Part shown: positions 7,465 to 11,424 of the stretch, piece by piece
How the letters are laid out: the number at the start of each line of letters is the position of its first letter
Numbering within the stretch: the stretch's first letter is position 1
Translations under genes and position numbers: made by a program
Assembly: GCA_964568355.1 (NCBI GenBank)
Contig: CAZMRK010000765.1
Location: 1-11,424 of the forward strand
Reading direction: 5' to 3'
DNA: 11,424 bases
DNA from: JAJPJX01 sp964568355
GTDB lineage: Bacteria; Acidobacteriota; Terriglobia; Bryobacterales; Bryobacteraceae
Notes under the pieces: model-generated
Database searches by the model: none
What the model was told of the DNA's origin: nothing
Seen by the model: the letters and a program-made list of their open reading frames with translations, nothing else

Positions 7465-7487
7465 CTTCGCCAGCAGCGAAGTATAAT
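7465..7487 (+). promoter_or_regulatory. Bacterioferritin promoter: consensus -10 with abutting dyad
   Basis: TATAAT at 7482-7487 is a perfect -10 box and places the transcript start near 7494, about 13 bp before the ATG. No good -35 box is seen at normal spacing. Instead a perfect 6-bp inverted repeat, CTTCGC (7465-7470) and GCGAAG (7476-7481) around CAGCA, abuts the -10. The dyad lies where a repressor or activator would touch polymerase. It does not resemble a Fur box, so the regulator is unknown. Confidence 0.5.
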
Positions 7488-7506
7488 CAGGTTTACAGAG
7501 GTGTTT

Positions 7507-7992
7507 ATGCCAAACGTGAGCATCGAGTTGTTGAACCGTTCCGTCGCGGACGAATTGCACGCCGTCCATCAGTACATGTACTTCCACTTCCATCTGGACG
7601 ACCAGGGCTTCGGACCTCTGTCGAAGCTTTTCAAGCAAACTGCCATCGTCGAGATGACGCATGTGGAAGCGTTGGCGGAACGCATCCTGTTCTTGAAAGG
7701 TGAGGTGGAAATGATCGCCGCCGCGCCTGTTGAGAAAATCACCGATCCCGCCGCAATGCTGGCCAAGGCGGTCGCCATGGAGCAATCCAGCGTGCATGAC
7801 TACAACCAGGCGGCGCAGGAATGCGGTGCTCACGCCGACGCTGCCTCCAAGCAGCTCTTCGAATCACTGGTAAAAGATGAAGAAGGACACCAGGACCACT
7901 TCGAAAAGCAGCTCGAAAACATCAAGCGCTTCGGGCCCAGCTATCTGGCCTTGCAATCTTTCGGCATAGCCCCGCCTCCCGCCGAAGAGTAG
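7507..7992 (+). CDS. bfr: Bacterioferritin
   Basis: A 161-residue ferritin-like four-helix protein that oxidises ferrous iron and stores it as mineral in a 24-subunit cytoplasmic shell. All six ferroxidase ligands of E. coli bacterioferritin have counterparts: Glu16, Glu49, His52, Glu92, Glu125 and His128. Tyr23 matches the conserved tyrosine near the site. Met50, between Glu49 and His52, matches the haem-ligand methionine (Met52 in E. coli), so haem binding is likely. AERILFLKGEV (57-67) is also typical of the family. The ATG follows AGAGGTG at good spacing; an earlier in-frame extension has no family similarity. It is transcribed alone, with the promoter at 7465-7487, and followed by the structured repeat that probably ends its transcript. 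Iron control is expected from the family but not shown by the sequence. Confidence 0.94.
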   Translation: MPNVSIELLNRSVADELHAVHQYMYFHFHLDDQGFGPLSKLFKQTAIVEMTHVEALAERILFLKGEVEMIAAAPVEKITDPAAMLAKAVAMEQSSVHDYNQAAQECGAHADAASKQLFESLVKDEEGHQDHFEKQLENIKRFGPSYLALQSFGIAPPPAEE

Positions 7993-7998
7993 CATAGG

Positions 7999-8144
7999 CT
8001 GGTGTCCTGAGTCGTCACTGTCTTTGCAGAAATCCACGCTGTGTGTGGGGCGGTCCCCCTGGACCGCGGCCGGCGCCCTCGCCGGCCCAGGCTAAGCCGG
8101 ACATGGGCGTCCGCCCCCAGGACTCTACCAACTCAGGACACCAG
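7999..8144. repeat. 146-bp element with perfect 14-bp terminal inverted repeats (MITE-like or structured extragenic repeat)
   Basis: The ends are CTGGTGTCCTGAGT (7999-8012) and its exact reverse complement (8131-8144); the match stops at both the inner and outer edges. The interior has no convincing gene and is packed with GC-rich hairpins (see 8050-8087). A further pair, GGGGCGG (8047-8053) and CCGCCCC (8111-8117), could close the core. CGGAC/GTCCG (8098-8102 and 8109-8113) makes another small stem. No target-site duplication is obvious. It lies between the converging bfr and vapC genes, starts 7 bp after the bfr stop, and contains the vapC stop. A non-autonomous mobile element, a dispersed extragenic repeat and a bidirectional terminator are all compatible. 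Confidence 0.65.
8050..8087. terminator. Two adjoining perfect hairpins in the core of the repeat element
   Basis: Hairpin one has arms GCGGTCC/GGACCGC (8050-8056 and 8061-8067). Hairpin two has arms GGCCGGCG/CGCCGGCC (8068-8075 and 8080-8087). Both enclose the same loop, CCCT, and they touch without a spacer. Very stable stems are expected in RNA from either strand, so they could end transcription from both bfr and vapC. No T-tract follows. Confidence 0.5.
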
Positions 8145-8556
8145 TCAAAGTTTGATGACGCAGGCCAGGAATCTGTTCAAAGTGGCAGACGTTAGCCGTT
8201 CCCACGCTGTAGCCGACTTCCAGAGCGCTCGTTCCGATCGGCAGGTCCGATAGCGGAATGCGAACGCCTCGCGCTTGGCTCTGGCCGTCGATTTGTCCGG
8301 CACGGAGAGCGATCGGCACTGTTACCGCGTGGATTGGAACGCCGGTCAGCAGGTCGTCCAGGAACTGTTTCCGGCGTTCGTGGCGTTCCGTAGTACCGGC
8401 GCGCGTGACGCCGTGAGCAAGTTCGAGCACGGTCACAACGGAAATAGCAATTTCTTCGTCGCCGGTTTCCCGCGCTACCGCTTCCAGAAGTTGATGTGCG
8501 TTCTTCCCCTGGCGTTCGGCGGCCACCGCGGCCGTTGAGTCAAGCATCAGTCCCAA
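8125..8556 (-). CDS. vapC: VapC-type PIN-domain ribonuclease toxin
   Basis: A 143-residue PIN-domain protein, the toxin of a type II toxin-antitoxin pair. VapC toxins are metal-dependent RNases that cut specific RNAs, often tRNA or rRNA. The core acidic residues are visible: Asp6 in MLDSTAAVAAER, Glu45 in VVTVLELAHG and Asp104 in PLSDLPIGTSALEVGYSVGT, followed by the ANVCHFEQIPGL signature (121-132). The fourth acidic position appears to be Asn122, as in many relatives. The TTG at 8556 is preferred because MGLMLDS matches family N-termini and GGAG lies 8 bases upstream. An ATG at 8547, overlapping the antitoxin stop as TGATG, is the alternative. The last six residues (TGVLSW) and the stop are encoded by the inverted repeat of the neighbouring element, so the native tail may have been replaced. 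Confidence 0.9.
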   Translation of the reverse strand: MGLMLDSTAAVAAERQGKNAHQLLEAVARETGDEEIAISVVTVLELAHGVTRAGTTERHERRKQFLDDLLTGVPIHAVTVPIALRAGQIDGQSQARGVRIPLSDLPIGTSALEVGYSVGTANVCHFEQIPGLRHQTLTGVLSW

Positions 8557-8831
8557 GCGGGCGGCTCCAGAGCTTCCCGGTGGGCAGCGATAGCCGATTC
8601 AACATCCTTTGCAAAATCGGGATCAATGGTCGCTGTGGAGTCGGCTGGTATGAGGGCGATGCACTCCGATATTTTGCGGCGTATCGGTCCGGCTGGACGA
8701 ATTACAGCTACAGGCTGCGCGTCACGCTCGATGATGACCTCGCTGCCGGTCTCGACCCGCTTCAAGACCGATCGTATGTCCTTGGCCAGGTCACCTTCGC
8801 TGATATGCAGCGGCTCCATATCTGGCATCAT
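8547..8831 (-). CDS. Phd/YefM-type antitoxin partner of VapC
   Basis: A 94-residue antitoxin that should bind and neutralise the toxin and repress its own promoter. The N-terminal part (about 9-46) matches the Phd/YefM DNA-binding fold: HISEGDLAKDIRSVLKRV followed by GSEVIIERDAQPVAVIRP. The C-terminal part (about 53-94), with ISECIAL and the ending EPPAWD, is the toxin-binding tail typical of antitoxins paired with this VapC class. It precedes the toxin and overlaps it by 10 bp, the usual gene order. Two adjacent ATG codons (8826-8831) could start it; the ribosome binding site is weak (GAAAGAAA). The repeats at 8843-8878 directly upstream are its probable operator. It lies 54 bp after the Gfo/Idh gene on the same strand, so read-through is possible. 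Confidence 0.9.
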   Translation of the reverse strand: MMPDMEPLHISEGDLAKDIRSVLKRVETGSEVIIERDAQPVAVIRPAGPIRRKISECIALIPADSTATIDPDFAKDVESAIAAHREALEPPAWD

Positions 8832-8842
8832 AGCGTTTCTTT

Positions 8843-8878
8843 CGCTTCGCCGTCAGCACTGTGCCACGCTTCGCCGTC
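8843..8878 (-). promoter_or_regulatory. Candidate toxin-antitoxin operator: 12-bp direct repeats around a palindrome
   Basis: CGCTTCGCCGTC occurs twice, at 8843-8854 and 8867-8878, exactly 24 bp apart. The palindrome GCACTGTGC (8856-8864) sits between the copies. The block lies 12-47 bp upstream of the antitoxin ATG, inside the only spacer available for its promoter. Toxin-antitoxin operons are usually repressed by binding to such repeats, so this is a good operator candidate. No clear -10 or -35 box could be placed. Confidence 0.45.
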
Positions 8879-8885
8879 CCTGCTC

Positions 8886-10112
8886 CTACGCCGCCGGCAG
8901 ATCCCATTTCCGGTCCCACACCACCCGCGTCCGCGTGTTGTAAGCCTTATTCGCCATGAAACACGCCACCGCGGAGTAGTAGCCCTCCTCTTCATTGCAG
9001 ATCGCTTTGTGGCGCGTGCGCATGCATTCCAGCCAGTTCGGCAGAATGCGCTCCGCATTGGTGGCCGGCATCGGAACTTTCACGGCAGCTTCCTTACTGA
9101 ATTTCCCGTTGGGCACATATTCATAGCCCGAAAAGGGCGCATAGCGGTCCGCGGAAAGCGTGCCGCCCGTGCCCCGCAGTTCCACTCCCGCCGAGGTCTT
9201 CACCCCCGGCGCCGTCAGGCACTCGCCATGGAACGTCAACGTCACCTTCTCCGGATAGTCCAGTATGAAGCTCACCACGTCCGGTGTATCCCGGCCGTCT
9301 TCGTAATACCAGACGCCACCTCCGGCAACCGCCGAAACCGGATGCCGGACTCCCAGCCAGTGCCGCGCATTGTCCAGCACGTGGATGGCAATGCCCATAA
9401 TCATTCCGCCGTCGTAATAGAGCCATTTATACGGGCTGAAATAGATATCCGGATTCCAGCCCACCTTCGGTCCGCGACCCAGCCAGCGCTGCCAGTCCAG
9501 ACCCTCCGGCTTTCTCTCGAATCCCGCGGGCGCCTCCTTCACGTAGCCTGTATTCGAGGTGTACCAGGTCCGCGCCATCCCGACCTTGCCCATCACTCCG
9601 GTATCGAGAAACTTCTCCTTGGCCTCCACAAAGTGCGGCATCCCGCGGCCCTGCATTCCTACCTGCACCACACGCTGATGTGCCCGCGCCGCCTTGACGA
9701 TTGCCAACCCGTCTTCCGGCGTATGCACCATCGGCTTTTCGATGTAAACGTCTTTGCCGGCCTCCATTGCCTCTACCGCGATTGGCGCGTGCCAGTGATC
9801 CGGCGTCGCCACAATGACGGCATCGACATCCTTGCGGTTCAGCACCTGCCGGTAATCCACGTACTGCTCTACCCCACCGCCTGCGATCGTGGCGGCTTCG
9901 GCGCGGCGCACATCATAGACGTCGCACACCGCGACAAATTCGATCCCCGCGGGCGCCACCTTCTGAAGCGTCTTCATCAGGTATTGGCCCCGTCCGCCTG
10001 TCCCCACCACGGCGATGCGGATTCGATCGTTTGCGCCGAGCACCCGCCCGGCCGCCGCCGCCGTGAACACTCCGGCGGAAGCCGCTACAAACTCCCTGCG
10101 CGATGTCTCCAT
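8886..10112 (-). CDS. Gfo/Idh/MocA-family oxidoreductase with Tat signal
   Basis: A 408-residue NAD(P)-dependent sugar or cyclitol oxidoreductase, probably exported folded. The N-terminus carries a twin-arginine signal, SRREF (4-8), then a small-residue hydrophobic stretch ending near AAAAGRVLGA (18-27). The Rossmann domain begins with GTGGRG (37-42) and has ATPDHWH (102-108) and EKP (125-127), the family's cofactor-side lysine motif. The C-terminal domain has GGMIMGIAIHVLD (235-247), whose His244 and Asp247 match the usual catalytic HxxD pair. Of several in-frame starts, the ATG at 10112 is chosen: AGGAG lies 8 bases upstream, and the Tat motif then sits at residue 5. An ATG at 10118 is only 2 bases from AGGAG. 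It follows the ThuA-like gene by 41 bp on the same strand, a pairing often seen in sugar-degradation clusters. The substrate is unknown. Confidence 0.94.
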   Translation of the reverse strand: METSRREFVAASAGVFTAAAAGRVLGANDRIRIAVVGTGGRGQYLMKTLQKVAPAGIEFVAVCDVYDVRRAEAATIAGGGVEQYVDYRQVLNRKDVDAVIVATPDHWHAPIAVEAMEAGKDVYIEKPMVHTPEDGLAIVKAARAHQRVVQVGMQGRGMPHFVEAKEKFLDTGVMGKVGMARTWYTSNTGYVKEAPAGFERKPEGLDWQRWLGRGPKVGWNPDIYFSPYKWLYYDGGMIMGIAIHVLDNARHWLGVRHPVSAVAGGGVWYYEDGRDTPDVVSFILDYPEKVTLTFHGECLTAPGVKTSAGVELRGTGGTLSADRYAPFSGYEYVPNGKFSKEAAVKVPMPATNAERILPNWLECMRTRHKAICNEEEGYYSAVACFMANKAYNTRTRVVWDRKWDLPAA

Positions 10113-10153
10113 GACCATGACTCCTTTTTCCGTCACCCGCGAAAATGGCGTTG

Positions 10154-11424
10154 CTATCTCTCGGTCGTCCGTCCGGCCGTCCACAGCAGAGCGTTCCGGA
10201 TCAGTTGCCGGTATCCCGGATAGCGGTGCGCCTCGGGACCGTGCCCGAGTTGGACATAGACCACCCGTGCTTTTGAATAAGGGCTGATCCAGGCGACCGG
10301 CCCGTCGCTATGCGGATTGTTGGTGGTCAACAAGGGCTTGGCATCTTTGGAAATCCACATTCCCTTGTATGCCTCGTCTTTCATATGCATCGGCCCCAGG
10401 CCGGTTAAGATCGGGTGCCGTTCGGGCGCCGGCCTGATGAGGAGATCCTCATCCTCCTGGTAGGTGGAGGCAGCCATTCCCTGCTCCGGCTTCAGCAGAT
10501 AGCGTCCTCCTACGACATCGCGCCACCACCAGGTCCACGCCCCGTAATCCGCAATGGCGTGATGCATCACCAGCACGCCCTTGCCGGATTCAACGAACTC
10601 GCGCAGATGCTGCCGCCCTGTGTCGCTGAGCTCCTGGTTGAAGTCATAAAGCGCCAATACGTCGTAGCGGCCTCGAAAATCCTTGCGGAACGCCGACTCG
10701 GCCGATGGGGAATGGTCCCACGACAACTCCGGATAACCCTCAAAAATCGAGTAAAACGAGGTGCTATAGCCATGACCGCCGGTCACCACCAAAACCCGGA
10801 CCGGATTCGCGGAAGCCGGACCAGACAACGTGACCTTGCCGGTTGCCGCCCATTCCACACCGCGCACGAAAGGCGTAATAAAGCCGTTTTCACTCAGCGC
10901 TGTCAGGTCGTGTCCTAAGGTGGTGTGAAAGATCCGGCCGCGTCCGTACTCCACCGTCATCAGCACTGGTTCCTCCTTCCCGGTGCCGCGGTATGCGGGA
11001 TCGTCATGGGCCGTGGCGATCACGTGTACCGGCACGCCGGGCTCGTAGCGGAACTTCGAGTAAAGCTCGTCGGTCGCGTACAGATCTTCCTTCAGGCCCT
11101 TGAGAATGGGATGCTCCGGATCCGTAAACTTTAGCTGGAACGTGTACCTGGCGCCGTGTCCGGTGCGCGGGTCGTGATTCATGTCCCAGTAGACGCCAAG
11201 CATCCGCCTCCACTCCGTCCAGACAGGTTCGAAGACGCCGGTCTTGGTCTGGTGCGCGCCGAGCACCACCTGGTCGCCGAAGGGATAGCTGGCCGCATGC
11301 ACGGCAACCAGTCCTTTTCCGGACCGGACGGCCGACGCAACCGCCCTTTCGGTGATTTCCGGCCAGCGGGGCCCGCAGTAGTCCACCACCAGAACGTCAT
11401 AGGGCGCCAGAGTGGCATCGGTGA
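10154..11424 (-). CDS. Tandem two-domain ThuA-like protein (5' end outside the window)
   Basis: The frame is open to the window edge, giving 422 visible residues. The upstream reading TDATLAPYDVLVV is ThuA-like, so the GTG codons near 11389 are not the true start. ThuA has a class I glutamine-amidotransferase-like fold and is linked to trehalose and other sugar-derivative metabolism. Two copies of the domain are visible, about 1-198 and 208-418. Matching landmarks are GKGLVAVHAA and GKGVLVMHHA; HPILKGL and HPILTGL; DELYSKF and DEAYKGM; TTLGHD and VQLGHG; FVRGVEWAATG and LIRNALLWTAG. Domain one lacks its first strands only because the window ends. Any signal peptide would be outside the window. 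With the downstream Tat-exported Gfo/Idh/MocA protein it probably forms an operon for sugar-derivative turnover. Confidence 0.9.
   Translation of the reverse strand, partial: TDATLAPYDVLVVDYCGPRWPEITERAVASAVRSGKGLVAVHAASYPFGDQVVLGAHQTKTGVFEPVWTEWRRMLGVYWDMNHDPRTGHGARYTFQLKFTDPEHPILKGLKEDLYATDELYSKFRYEPGVPVHVIATAHDDPAYRGTGKEEPVLMTVEYGRGRIFHTTLGHDLTALSENGFITPFVRGVEWAATGKVTLSGPASANPVRVLVVTGGHGYSTSFYSIFEGYPELSWDHSPSAESAFRKDFRGRYDVLALYDFNQELSDTGRQHLREFVESGKGVLVMHHAIADYGAWTWWWRDVVGGRYLLKPEQGMAASTYQEDEDLLIRPAPERHPILTGLGPMHMKDEAYKGMWISKDAKPLLTTNNPHSDGPVAWISPYSKARVVYVQLGHGPEAHRYPGYRQLIRNALLWTAGRTTER

Noticed and set aside
7991..8152. Target-site duplication around the inverted-repeat element
   Set aside because: The bases just outside the 14-bp ends (ATAGG on the left, TCAAA on the right) do not repeat, so no duplication can be claimed.
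8855..8878. Sigma-54 promoter (TGGCAC on the minus strand) upstream of the antitoxin
   Set aside because: The -24 half is present, but the TTGC element expected at -12 is absent at the right spacing.
8496..10223. Long + strand open frame of 575 codons opposite the Gfo/Idh gene
   Set aside because: The opposite strand encodes a protein with clear family motifs. The + frame has no recognisable motif and is rich in His, Arg and Pro, as expected from antisense of GC-rich coding DNA.

Overview
The window is GC-rich bacterial chromosome. It carries tightly packed protein genes, short spacers, and no rRNA, tRNA, CRISPR array or recognisable transposase. A Tat-exported Gfo/Idh/MocA oxidoreductase next to a ThuA-domain protein, a VapBC pair of a type common in soil bacteria, and the general gene style suggest an Acidobacteriota genome, perhaps Solibacter/Bryobacter-like. 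Planctomycetes or Verrucomicrobia are possible alternatives. This placement is inference from gene content; no marker gene settles it.

Region 1 (1-147): the last codons of a probable + strand gene, then two GC-rich hairpins that separate it from the converging operon.

Region 2 (148-6174, minus strand): a compact five-gene operon read uvrA -> conserved protein of unknown function -> CPBP membrane protease -> mtnA -> TlpA-like thioredoxin. The first three junctions overlap by 4, 4 and 7 bp and the last gap is 12 bp, so the genes are probably co-transcribed and in part translationally coupled. DNA repair, methionine salvage, a membrane protease and envelope redox make an unusual mixture. The unknown protein is the least explained member.

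Region 3 (6175-7992): a small protein with four CxxC pairs, divergent from uvrA. It converges on a short-chain dehydrogenase, which in turn diverges from a bacterioferritin gene. The bacterioferritin promoter has a consensus -10 box with a perfect dyad directly upstream.

Region 4 (7993-8144): a 146-bp non-coding element bounded by a perfect 14-bp inverted repeat and packed with hairpins. It looks like a MITE-like or other structured repeat. It lies between the bacterioferritin and vapC stop codons, and its right end supplies the last codons and stop of vapC.

Region 5 (8125-8878, minus strand): a VapBC-type toxin-antitoxin pair. Upstream is a symmetrical pair of 12-bp direct repeats around a 9-bp palindrome, a good candidate for the autoregulatory operator.

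Region 6 (8886-11424, minus strand): a ThuA-like protein with two tandem ThuA domains (5' end outside the window) followed by a Tat-exported Gfo/Idh/MocA oxidoreductase. This pair probably acts on sugars or sugar derivatives outside the cytoplasm.

Long open frames opposite several of these genes are by-products of GC-rich codon use and were left out. All family calls come from reading motifs by eye; no database search was run.
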